From assembly GCA_022821445.1 (NCBI GenBank), contig JAJEDQ010000202.1, forward strand, positions 1 to 61,736: 61,736 bases of DNA, written 5' to 3'. This document shows positions 54,137 through 61,267 of the stretch, in pieces. Below the pieces are notes generated by a model, which was not told the origin of the DNA, made no database searches, and was given only the letters and a program-made list of their open reading frames with translations. The translations under genes and the position numbers were made by a program. Source of the DNA: Acidimicrobiia bacterium. GTDB taxonomy: Bacteria > Actinomycetota > Acidimicrobiia > Acidimicrobiales > Bin134. The stretch's first letter is position 1. The number at the start of each line of letters is the position of its first letter.

Positions 54137-55263
54137 AGCGTGAGCTTGCCTTGGCTGTCGAAGGCTACTGCCGCTGTCCCGCTCAACAATCGCTGGACCG
54201 GTGCCGCGATGATGTCGGCTCGCCACCCCTTGAGGACTCGACAATCCGGATCGCCCCTCAGCAGAGCCTCGATGTCGCTGCGAGTGGCTACGAGGGTTGG
54301 ATCGATATCGGCGTCGGCGGCGTGCTGGGCGGCCCACGACGTTATGAGGCTGACCGCCGGCTTGAGCGCCGGATCCAACTTGGGCGACTTGCTGGCCGGC
54401 TCGACCGCCAATTCAGCGTCTTTGAGCCCGTCGAGGAAGGCCAACAGCTCCTTGTCGGCGCCCTTGCGAAGGTTGCGGGGCTCGACGCCCCGTATCTCCC
54501 GCAACTGGGCGAGTGACTTGGGCATGCGTTGAGCCACAACCGCAACCCCCAGATCCGACAGCACATGGCGAACGGGCTGATTCAAACGAGCGGCATACTC
54601 TTCCCGCCATCCGGCCACTGCTTGGGCGACGCCCCTTTGTCGACCCTCCATGCGGCGGACCTCCTTGATCCGGCGCCAGGCGGCTTCGGGAGACCGGCCT
54701 ACGTCGGCCCGCTTCAACAAGAGCGCACACTCTTCCTCAGCCCATTCCAGACGGCCCCGAGCATGCAGTTCCTTCTGCAAGATGTCGCTGATCTCCACAA
54801 GGCGCTCCACATCGGCCGCGGCATAGGCCAGCATGTGGTCGGGCAGCGGCCGTTGAAACCAGTCGGACAGACGAGCTTCCTTGGCCAGCTCCACCCCCAA
54901 CAGGCGATCGTGGAGTGTGGCCAGCGAGGGCGAGCTATAGCCGATGAACCCGGCCCCGATCTGAGTGTCGAAAATTCTTTGCGGCCGCGTCCCGCACTCG
55001 TGGTAGAGAACTTCCAAGTCCTGCTCCGCGGCATGAAGCACGGCAAGCCCCTCACCGTCCAACAGCTTGGCCAGCGGGGTGACTGGAACCGCCAATGGGT
55101 CGATGATGGCGAACTGATCGTGCCAGGCGATCTGGACCAGTGCGAGTCGGGGGTAATAGGTGCGCTCCCGGTGGAATTCGGTATCCAAGGCATAGGCATC
55201 TGCGGTCGATGCATCAGCCACCACCGCGGCCAGTCTGCGCCGAGAGGTGACCAGGGCTTCCAC
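54109..55263 (-). CDS. rnd: Ribonuclease D-like exonuclease with HRDC domain
   Basis: A DEDD 3'-5' exoribonuclease of 384 aa. The exonuclease domain shows ALDTEFHRE (Exo I), LHAAEQDLEVLY (Exo II) and MLAYAAADVERLVEI (Exo III with the DEDDy Tyr region). Two HRDC-like helical domains follow (about 180-350). I chose the GTG at 55263 to avoid overlap with mobA; a longer frame extends to 55356. The role is probably RNA maturation or turnover. Confidence 0.87.
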   Translation of the reverse strand: MEALVTSRRRLAAVVADASTADAYALDTEFHRERTYYPRLALVQIAWHDQFAIIDPLAVPVTPLAKLLDGEGLAVLHAAEQDLEVLYHECGTRPQRIFDTQIGAGFIGYSSPSLATLHDRLLGVELAKEARLSDWFQRPLPDHMLAYAAADVERLVEISDILQKELHARGRLEWAEEECALLLKRADVGRSPEAAWRRIKEVRRMEGRQRGVAQAVAGWREEYAARLNQPVRHVLSDLGVAVVAQRMPKSLAQLREIRGVEPRNLRKGADKELLAFLDGLKDAELAVEPASKSPKLDPALKPAVSLITSWAAQHAADADIDPTLVATRSDIEALLRGDPDCRVLKGWRADIIAAPVQRLLSGTAAVAFDSQGKLTLEERSGQPI

Positions 55264-55291
55264 TCTGTTGAGGCTAACGGGCTGGGTGGGC

Positions 55292-55834
55292 TCAGCCGAG
55301 GTCTTCGGGTGTGTCCACGTCTGCCACCGCCGATGGTGGCGCAGGAACGTCGACAACAGTCAATTCATCGAGCAGAGAGGCAACCGCGCGCTGGCCGGAT
55401 TCGAATAGGCGCTCGGCCAGTGCTGCGGCTCTGGTATCGATGGCCAGGGGCAGATAGTGGCGCCGTTGGTCGCTGAACACGGCCGCTGAAGGGGCGGCGA
55501 CCGGAGACTCCCGAACTGCCTGCACCAGCACCGCCACATCCTCAGGACTGATAGCGGGGAGATCACAGGGCAAGACCACCGTTACCGGGTGATCGGCCAA
55601 TTCCAGTGCGGTGGCCACTGCCCCAAGAGGACCCTGGCCGGGCCACCGGTCGGAGATGTGCCGGGCGTCGGCTAAGGCCGCAGCATCCTCTAGGCGGGGA
55701 TCGTCGCCGCCGACGATGAACCGCTGCGAAGCATGGGCCAATGCCTCCAAAGCGCAATCGATCAGTCTTCTGCCCCCCACCGGGATGAACGCCTTGTCCG
55801 CGCCCATCCGTCGGCTCTGCCCTCCCGCCAGCAC
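55292..55834 (-). CDS. mobA: Molybdenum cofactor guanylyltransferase (MobA-like)
   Basis: A 180-aa nucleotidyltransferase. MobA motifs are the N-terminal LAGGQSRRMGADKAF (nucleotide-binding), ISDRWPGQGPLGAV and VVLPCDLPAIS (Mg-binding Asp). The GTG at 55834 begins right at the LAGG strand, three to five residues shorter than usual; the upstream frame (SDFTGAV) has no standard start codon. The flavin reductase gene ends 26 bases upstream. Confidence 0.82.
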   Translation of the reverse strand: MLAGGQSRRMGADKAFIPVGGRRLIDCALEALAHASQRFIVGGDDPRLEDAAALADARHISDRWPGQGPLGAVATALELADHPVTVVLPCDLPAISPEDVAVLVQAVRESPVAAPSAAVFSDQRRHYLPLAIDTRAAALAERLFESGQRAVASLLDELTVVDVPAPPSAVADVDTPEDLG

Positions 55835-55860
55835 TGCACCGGTGAAGTCGGACCCGATTT

Positions 55861-56424
55861 CTAGCCTCCGTAGTTCATGCGGGTGTCTTCCATGCGCAGA
55901 ACGGGGGTGTCTTCGTCGTGCTGAAAGCCGCAGTCGACCACTTCTCCAATGAACAGAGTGTGGGCGCCAGTCACCACTGCGTCGCGCACCTCGCAGTCAA
56001 GATAGGCGGGAGCGCAGTCCAAGATGGGCGCGCCGGTAACCCCGTCGTGGAATCCGAAGCCGTTGAGGGTCATGGCCGCCAAATCGACCTCCACCGGCTT
56101 GGTGAACTTGCGCACGATGGCCCGATCGTCTCTGGCGATCGTGCAAAGGCTGAAAACTCCACCCTCGGAAATGAGCTCGTGGGTATAGGCGGGGTGCTCC
56201 ACGCCAATGCCCACCAGCTTGGGTTCGAAGGCCAACTGCGTGGCCCAGTTGAGGGTCATGCCGTTGCGCCGCTCCCCGGCCCGCGACCCCACTACGTACA
56301 AACCATAGGGCAGGCTCCACAGCACCCTTCTGCGGAGTCGGTCGTAGGCGTCTTGAGCGTCGGGATCGCCCCCTACATGCTCGGGGTACGGGCCGATGGG
56401 TCCGGAGCCACCAGGCGCCGCCAC
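55861..56424 (-). CDS. Flavin reductase-like protein (FMN-binding split barrel)
   Basis: A 187-aa flavin reductase domain protein. It has the split-barrel pattern LWSLPYGLYVVGSRAGERRN, MTLNWATQLAFEPKLVGIGV, EGGVFSLCTI and HTLFIGEVVDCGFQ. Such proteins supply reduced FMN/FAD to monooxygenases or bind flavin themselves; no partner monooxygenase is next to it. It lies between DUF3151 and mobA. Confidence 0.86.
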   Translation of the reverse strand: MAAPGGSGPIGPYPEHVGGDPDAQDAYDRLRRRVLWSLPYGLYVVGSRAGERRNGMTLNWATQLAFEPKLVGIGVEHPAYTHELISEGGVFSLCTIARDDRAIVRKFTKPVEVDLAAMTLNGFGFHDGVTGAPILDCAPAYLDCEVRDAVVTGAHTLFIGEVVDCGFQHDEDTPVLRMEDTRMNYGG

Positions 56425-56425
56425 G

Positions 56426-56872
56426 TCAAGCCCTCCAGTCCGCTGGAGGCCACGACGGGTCGAGTTGGTGCAAGAAAAGAAGACAGCGCTCCTCCTCGTC
56501 GGTCTCCCCGATTGCCGCCGCGGTGGCCTGTAGCCCGGCCAAGGCCCGCAGGAAGCCCCGATTCACCTCGTGGGCCCAACGCACATAGCCCGATCCCCGC
56601 CAGCCATTCTGGCGCAACCGGTCCAGTCCCCGGTGATATCCCACCCGGAAGGCGGCATACGCCTCCGCCTGGTCACGGGCCAGCAGTCCCAATCGAGCCC
56701 AGCCGTCCAAAAAGCGGGGAAATCGAGCGACCACTTCGGCCACGGCATCCCTTCCGCGGGCCTCGTCCAGGCTCATCGCCTCGGCCAACGCGGCCACTGC
56801 TTCGGGCGGCTCAGGATCCAGAACGGTCTCGGGCGGCCCTGAGCGGGTCAGATTCACCGGGGCATCAGTCAT
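56426..56872 (-). CDS. DUF3151 family protein
   Basis: A 148-aa actinobacterial protein of unknown function. The family pattern AEAYAAFRVGYHRGLDRLRQ, NGWRGSGYVRWAHEVNRGFL and GETDEEERCLLFLHQLDP is clear. I chose the ATG at 56872 (MTDAPVNLTRSG). The longer frame upstream reads through the duplicated pyruvate-kinase end and is not credible. It is 91 bases after the pyruvate kinase stop. Confidence 0.85.
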   Translation of the reverse strand: MTDAPVNLTRSGPPETVLDPEPPEAVAALAEAMSLDEARGRDAVAEVVARFPRFLDGWARLGLLARDQAEAYAAFRVGYHRGLDRLRQNGWRGSGYVRWAHEVNRGFLRALAGLQATAAAIGETDEEERCLLFLHQLDPSWPPADWRA

Positions 56873-56889
56873 CGGCCGAATTCTTCTAC

Positions 56890-56997
56890 GGTCAGTGGAT
56901 GCGCACCAAGCGCAGCACGTCGGTCTCCCACGGCTCGGACCGTCCGTCGTCGTCCCAGTCCGGTCAGTGGATGCGCACCAAGCGCAACACATCGGTG
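56890..56997. repeat. 36-bp direct repeat: pyruvate kinase 3' end duplicated
   Basis: Copies at 56890-56925 and 56962-56997 match in 34 of 36 bases, with a period of 72. The copy at 56962 contains the last codons and stop of pyruvate kinase (LRLVRIH-stop); the other is a non-coding duplicate between pyk and DUF3151. Confidence 0.85.
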
Positions 56998-58382
56998 GCC
57001 TCCGCCATCCCGGCTAGAACGGCAACCACATCCCCAGGGGCAACATGCCCGGCTTCTTTGGCCATGCTCAATGCCTCGGCCACCCGGGCCTCGTAGGTGC
57101 CCGGCTCGCAGGCCAACATGGGGGTGACTCCCCAGCTCAGGGTGAGCTGCTGAACAGTGCGCTCCGAAGTGCTGAACCCCAATATGGGTGCTTGAGGGCG
57201 GAACCGGGCCATCGACCGCACGGTGAACCCCGACGCCGAGATACACACGATTGCGGCCAGGTTCAGCTCGTTGGCCGCCGTGGCGGCCGCCCCGGTCATG
57301 GCGTCGGTGACTGAGGTGGGGGCATCAGCATCGGTCATACGCAGGCGGCGGATGTTCTCCCCCCAGCGGACGTAGTCGAACTCCTCGTCGGCCCGCTCAG
57401 CGATTCGGGCCATGGTGGCCACCGTGGCCGCCGGGTGGGCTCCGATGGCGGTCTCGGCCGAGAGCATCACTGCGCTGGTGCCGTCGAACACCGCGTTGGC
57501 CACGTCCGACACCTCGGCCCTCGTCGGGGTGGATGCCTGAACCATGGAGTCCAGCATCTGGGTGGCGGTGATCACGGGCAAGCCCCCGGCGATGCAGTCT
57601 CGAATGATCCGCTTTTGAAGGTGAGGGGTCTCCTCCAACAGGCATTCAGTTCCGAGATCGCCACGGGCCACCATGATGCCTGCCGACGCCTCGATGATGT
57701 CGTCCAGGTTCTGAACGGCTGCCTGGGTCTCGATCTTGGCGATCACCAGCGGGCCGTCCGGATGGGGTTCCACTTTCACCCGGCGTATGTCGTCTCCCGA
57801 CCGCACAAACGAAACAGCCACCATGTCCACCGCTTCGCTGACAAACGCGTCGAGGCACTGCAAGTCCTCTGGCGTCGGCGTGGGCATGCTGAGCCGGTCG
57901 GATGGGATTCGAAAACCGGGCCGCCCGTGGATCACATCACCGTGAAGGATCACCCCGGTGGCCTTTTCTGCTGACACGTCGGCCACTTGCAGCCGCACTT
58001 GTCCGTCGCCCAGCGCTATTTGATCGCCAACGGCGATGTCGCTGAGGAGATCCTCATAGTCCACTTCCACCACCGCAGCGCTGCTCTGGGTATCGCCCAC
58101 CCTGATCTCCACTTCGGAGTCGGCCCGCAGCTCCACGCCTTCTTGGCCGAAACTCGCCGTGCGCACCTTGGGGCCGGGCAGGTCCACCAGCACCCCCACC
58201 CGCCGACCCGCCTCCTGAGCCACCTGGCGCACGAGGCGCATCCGACCGAGGGCCTCGTCCAGCGTTCCATGAGCCAGCCCGATCCGAGCCACGTCCATGC
58301 CCGCGTCCACCATGGCCCGCAGCATCTCGGGCGATTCCGATGCCGGGCCTATAGTGGCGATGATCTTGGTTCGGCGGGGCAC
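56964..58382 (-). CDS. pyk: Pyruvate kinase
   Basis: The last step of glycolysis, phosphoenolpyruvate plus ADP to pyruvate plus ATP. The 472-aa protein shows TKIIATIGPASESPEML, LVDLPGPKVRT, IMVARGDLGTE (metal and substrate binding), TATQMLDSMV and TSAVMLSAETAIGAHP. It has LAHGT where the consensus has FSHGT. The C-terminal regulatory domain is present. The final codons are duplicated downstream. It is transcribed with DUF3151, the flavin reductase and mobA. Confidence 0.94.
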   Translation of the reverse strand: MPRRTKIIATIGPASESPEMLRAMVDAGMDVARIGLAHGTLDEALGRMRLVRQVAQEAGRRVGVLVDLPGPKVRTASFGQEGVELRADSEVEIRVGDTQSSAAVVEVDYEDLLSDIAVGDQIALGDGQVRLQVADVSAEKATGVILHGDVIHGRPGFRIPSDRLSMPTPTPEDLQCLDAFVSEAVDMVAVSFVRSGDDIRRVKVEPHPDGPLVIAKIETQAAVQNLDDIIEASAGIMVARGDLGTECLLEETPHLQKRIIRDCIAGGLPVITATQMLDSMVQASTPTRAEVSDVANAVFDGTSAVMLSAETAIGAHPAATVATMARIAERADEEFDYVRWGENIRRLRMTDADAPTSVTDAMTGAAATAANELNLAAIVCISASGFTVRSMARFRPQAPILGFSTSERTVQQLTLSWGVTPMLACEPGTYEARVAEALSMAKEAGHVAPGDVVAVLAGMAEATDVLRLVRIH

Positions 58383-58445
58383 GAGATTTAACGCTACCGC
58401 CCGGTCGGGCTGAATTCGCGGTCTATCGGAAGCCGGTCTCTTCCA

Positions 58446-59255
58446 TTAGTTCATGCGGGCACGAGCAAGGGCAGCCAGTCGTTGAAGCTGGTCCCCATCA
58501 TCTTCCTCGGCAACTTGGGCCAACTGCTCGAACCGGCGGGCGGCCTGGTCGAATCGTCCCCGCTCCATGTTGATCATGCCGAGTTGTTTTGCCTCGCCGG
58601 CTGGAACCGATGGACACATCATCCGCAACTCCAGCACCCACTCCAGATTGGCGTAGTCCTTGTTCTGGACGTAGATCGCTCGAAGGTTCCCCAGCATTCT
58701 CTCCATGATCGACGAGTGGTCCACCGGTGCCAGATAAGCGGGATGGAAGCCCTTGTCGCCCCCGGTGATCTGGTGGAAAAGCTGCTCGCAACCCTGGGCG
58801 TCGAGCAGCGCTCCCCCGGCATACACGTCGATGAACACGTCGGTCTCGTTGCGATCCCGGATCAGGAAATGCCCCGGCAGCCCGATGCCGTCAAAGTCAG
58901 TGCCGGAGAGCTGACCAATGGCGATCGTGAGTACGGCAAGGCTGATGGGGATGCCGGTGCGCCGGTATATGACCTCATTCAGGAAAGAGTTCCGCGGGTC
59001 GTAGTAATCCGCCCGGTTGCCGTGAAATCCCAGTTCGCTGAACAGTGAATGCAGCATCCCATCTCGGCTGGAGCGGTCGCAGCGATCGACCAGTGCGTGG
59101 AGCCGGTCTAGTTCGGCTTGGAAATCCATCCCAGGGCAGCCGTGAGCGGCAATGCACAGCGCGCCCTCATGGAGCGCGAACTCCTCGTCTTGGAGCAATT
59201 GCCTGAACTTCTCCGCGGGATCCCAAGCCACGAATAGTGAATCTACTCCGACCAC
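58446..59255 (-). CDS. SirB1/YchA-like protein (transglutaminase-like fold with TPR tail)
   Basis: A 269-aa protein of the SirB1 family. Recognisable are NSFLNEVIYRRTGIPISLAV and GLPGHFLIR of the transglutaminase-like core, then FIDVYAGGALLDAQGCEQLF and a TPR-like C-terminal helix pair (NLEWVLELRMMCPS). The function is unknown in the family. I chose the GTG at 59255, preceded by GAAAGAG; the longer frame to 59375 would overlap the divergent GDPD gene. The next in-frame GTG is at 59231. Confidence 0.75.
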   Translation of the reverse strand: MVGVDSLFVAWDPAEKFRQLLQDEEFALHEGALCIAAHGCPGMDFQAELDRLHALVDRCDRSSRDGMLHSLFSELGFHGNRADYYDPRNSFLNEVIYRRTGIPISLAVLTIAIGQLSGTDFDGIGLPGHFLIRDRNETDVFIDVYAGGALLDAQGCEQLFHQITGGDKGFHPAYLAPVDHSSIMERMLGNLRAIYVQNKDYANLEWVLELRMMCPSVPAGEAKQLGMINMERGRFDQAARRFEQLAQVAEEDDGDQLQRLAALARARMN

Positions 59256-59268
59256 TACTCTTTCGCTG

Positions 59269-60024
59269 GTGACTGCTTGGCCGTTCTTGGACCATGACGG
59301 CCCGATTCCCATCGCCCACAGAGGGGGCGCCGCGGAGGGGCCGGAGAACACCATGGCCGCGTTCGCCGCCGCCATCGACCTCGGCTACCAATATGTCGAG
59401 ACCGACGTACACGCCACCCGCGACGACGTGCTGGTGGCGTTCCATGACGAGGGGTTGCAGCGCCTCAGCGCACGGCCCGAGGCCATCGCCGACCTGAATT
59501 GGCGGGATCTGAAAACGGTACGAGTCGGCGGTGGACACGCCATTCCCCGCTTCGAGGAGCTCTTGGAAGCCTGGACCGACCTACGGATCGCGGTCGACCC
59601 CAAACACGACCAGGCCACTGTGCCGCTGATCGGTGCCCTCCAACGCGCCGACGCCGTCGACCGCGTTTGCGTCGGCTCGTTTTCCGGCCGCCGACTGGCC
59701 CTCGCCCGGCGGTTGGGAGGACCCCGCTTGTGTACCGGACTGAGTCCCAAGGAGGTCGGCCAACTCCAGGCCGCATCGGCTGGTTTGCCAGTAAAGGTCA
59801 AGGCCGGCGCGTGCGCCCAGGTTCCCCCAAGTGCCAAGGCTGTTCCGGTAGTCCACCAGCGATTCGTGGACGCTGCCCACGCCCGAGGGCTTGCAGTGCA
59901 TGTGTGGACCATCGACGACCCCGACGAAATGCACCGACTCCTCGACATGGGGGTGGACGGCATCATGACCGACCGGCCCACCGTGTTGCGCGACGTTCTT
60001 GTGGCGCGCGGGAGGTGGTCTTGA
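59269..60024 (+). CDS. Glycerophosphodiester phosphodiesterase family protein (second copy)
   Basis: A 251-aa GDPD-fold enzyme, distinct from the one at 22961. Motifs are IAHRGG (about 16-21), GPENTMAAF, VETDVHATRD and VAFHDEGLQRLS, with the C-terminal GVDGIMTDRPTVL. The GTG at 59269 (VTAWPFLDHDG) is the first sensible start; longer frames overlap the divergent SirB1-like gene. The two starts are about 14 bases apart, so they share a divergent promoter. Confidence 0.85.
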   Translation: MTAWPFLDHDGPIPIAHRGGAAEGPENTMAAFAAAIDLGYQYVETDVHATRDDVLVAFHDEGLQRLSARPEAIADLNWRDLKTVRVGGGHAIPRFEELLEAWTDLRIAVDPKHDQATVPLIGALQRADAVDRVCVGSFSGRRLALARRLGGPRLCTGLSPKEVGQLQAASAGLPVKVKAGACAQVPPSAKAVPVVHQRFVDAAHARGLAVHVWTIDDPDEMHRLLDMGVDGIMTDRPTVLRDVLVARGRWS

Positions 60025-60130
60025 GGGTCTATTCCAGCCCCAAATCGGGCTCATGCCTGTGGTTAAATCCAGGTTTCTTGGGGATTTCTATTCACAGCAG
60101 TGGAAAACCCTGTGGATTTCGTTTTTCCGC

Positions 60131-60158
60131 TTGACCTGGGTTCTTTCCGCGCTATGGT
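60131..60158 (+). promoter_or_regulatory. Sigma-70-type promoter of the structured RNA
   Basis: TTGACC at 60131-60136 and TATGGT at 60153-60158 with a 16-base spacer. This is the best promoter-like pair seen in the window. A start near 60165 would put the first transcribed bases at the long-range helix of the RNA below. Confidence 0.6.
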
Positions 60159-60164
60159 ATGCCC

Positions 60165-60437
60165 ACCTACCAGAGACAAGCGGGGTGACTCGAGAGAGCA
60201 AGCGCCCGAAAGGGCGAAGGTTCGCAAGAGTCCGCAGGGTCACTGGAACGGGCCGAGGAAGTCGGTGGCACCACCGAAAGCCGAGGACCGGGAAGGCGGC
60301 CAGGTGCCGCAAGGCTCTGGGAGGTAGGAATCGGGGAACCGGGGGGCGCAAGCCCGCTGAGGCTCCGAAACCGAACGGGACGGCCCCGAGAAGTCGACCG
60401 GTTTCGACCGGGAGGCTACTCGGGGCCTCCTTCTTTT
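60165..60437 (+). ncRNA. Structured non-coding RNA candidate (about 273 nt), family unknown
   Basis: A transcript predicted between a promoter and an intrinsic terminator. Helix P1: CCTA+CCAGAG (60166-60175) pairs with CTCTGG and TAGG (60315-60320 and 60325-60328) over 10 bp with a 4-nt bulge. Inside it are an 8-bp stem (60184-60191/60237-60244) capped by a GAAA-loop hairpin (60203-60216), GGCCG/CGGCC (60251-60255/60297-60301) enclosing a 6-bp hairpin (60262-60277), and a GCAA-loop hairpin (60306-60315). A second domain is closed by TCGGGG/CCCCGA (60331-60336/60384-60389) with a GCAA-loop hairpin (60344-60355). A UUCG hairpin (60398-60411) abuts the terminator. I found no marks of RNase P RNA, tmRNA, SRP RNA or known riboswitches. 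Confidence 0.7.
60411..60437 (+). terminator. Intrinsic terminator of the structured RNA
   Basis: Stem GGAGGC (60411-60416) with GCCTCC (60425-60430), 8-base loop, followed by TTCTTTTC. It ends the RNA before the tandem repeat that carries extra copies of its 3' half. Confidence 0.75.
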
Positions 60438-60543
60438 CTGGCGAGTCCCAGAACCTGCCCACCGGGACTCGGGGCCTCCTTCTTTTCTGGCGAGTCCCAG
60501 AACCTGCCCACCGGAACTCGGGGCCTCTTGCTTTTCCCTGGCG
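60418..60543. repeat. 49-bp tandem repeat containing terminator 3' half
   Basis: Copies at 60418-60466 and 60467-60515 are almost identical (period 49); a diverged partial third copy follows at 60516-60543. Each unit contains GGCCTCCTTCTTTTC and an inverted ACTCG/CGAGT pair. The extra copies lack the 5' GGAGGC arm, so only the first forms the terminator. Confidence 0.88.
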
Positions 60544-60583
60544 CTTCGCAACTCAGGCAGTGGGCCTAAGTAGGGTGAGCGCC

Positions 60584-61267
60584 GTGAGCGGACCCGCAGT
60601 AGCACTGCTGCACGGACTGGCCGGCTCGGCCCGAAGGACATGGGGCGACAACGCCTGGCTCGACCTCCTGGCCGACGCGGGCCGAGAGGTGATCGGGGTT
60701 GATCTGATGGGCCACGGCACCGCTCCCAAGCCGCATCATCCCGAGGGTTACGCGGGTTTTGAGCAGCACGTGATCGACCACTTCCCCAATGAGCCCATCG
60801 ACGCCATCGGGTTCTCGCTGGGCGCCTACACCCTGTTGTCCATCGCCTCCAAGACCCCAGATCGGTTCCACCGGCTGGTGGTATCCGGGGTGGGCAAGAA
60901 CCTCTTCGAGCGGGATGAGGGCCACAGCCGCATGATCCTTCACGCCGTCACCGGCGAACCCGACCCCGAGAACCCCGAAGCGCTCCACTTCTCCACCTTG
61001 GCCGACGATCCCGAGGCCGACCGCGAGGCGCTCGCTGCCCTCCTGTCCAGCCGTACCGCCTTCGAAACCGAATGCCTGGGCGACGTCGCGGTGCCCACCC
61101 TTGTGGCTGTCGGCGATAAGGACTTCGCCTACCCCGCCGACCAACTGGTCGAGGCCCTCCCCGACGCCCGACTAGTGGTTCTCCGGGGCGTGGACCACTT
61201 CGCCACCCCGAAATCGTTCGACTTCATCGACGCCGCCCTCGACTTCATCGACGCCCGACCCTTCTGA
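60584..61267 (+). CDS. Alpha/beta hydrolase fold protein
   Basis: A 227-aa alpha/beta hydrolase. The oxyanion-hole segment LLHGLAGSARRTWGDNAW, nucleophile elbow GFSLG (in IDAIGFSLGAYTLLS), and the late catalytic Asp/His pair VAVGDKDFAYP and GVDHFATP are present. The substrate is unknown. I chose the GTG at 60584, with AGGG eight bases upstream; a GTG at 60575 is possible. It may be cotranscribed with nothing else; gltD runs toward it from the other strand. Confidence 0.85.
   Translation: MSGPAVALLHGLAGSARRTWGDNAWLDLLADAGREVIGVDLMGHGTAPKPHHPEGYAGFEQHVIDHFPNEPIDAIGFSLGAYTLLSIASKTPDRFHRLVVSGVGKNLFERDEGHSRMILHAVTGEPDPENPEALHFSTLADDPEADREALAALLSSRTAFETECLGDVAVPTLVAVGDKDFAYPADQLVEALPDARLVVLRGVDHFATPKSFDFIDAALDFIDARPF

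Larger units (their letters stand above)
60025..60583. other. 559-base gap without protein-coding gene
   Basis: Holds, in order, an unassigned stretch (60025-60130), the promoter, the structured RNA, its terminator and the 49-bp repeat. A long open frame on the plus strand runs through the whole gap into the hydrolase, but its translation is low complexity (Arg/Gly/Pro) and is dictated by the RNA's paired sequence, so I do not annotate it. Confidence 0.7.

Noticed and set aside
60060-60120. DnaA-box-like sequences (TGTGGTTAA, CTGTGGAT)
   Set aside because: Two weak 7-of-9 matches only, no cluster, no dnaA, dnaN or AT-rich unwinding region nearby.
60165-60437. RNase P RNA, tmRNA or SRP RNA
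   Set aside because: No GAGGAAAGTCC/ACAGAA cores, no T-arm with tag frame, no SRP GGAAG/AGCA loop; the length also differs from each.
59999-60583. A long plus-strand open frame through the intergenic gap, continuous with the hydrolase
   Set aside because: Its translation is Arg/Gly/Pro-rich low complexity and follows from the paired RNA sequence and the 49-bp repeat; the hydrolase has a better start at 60584.
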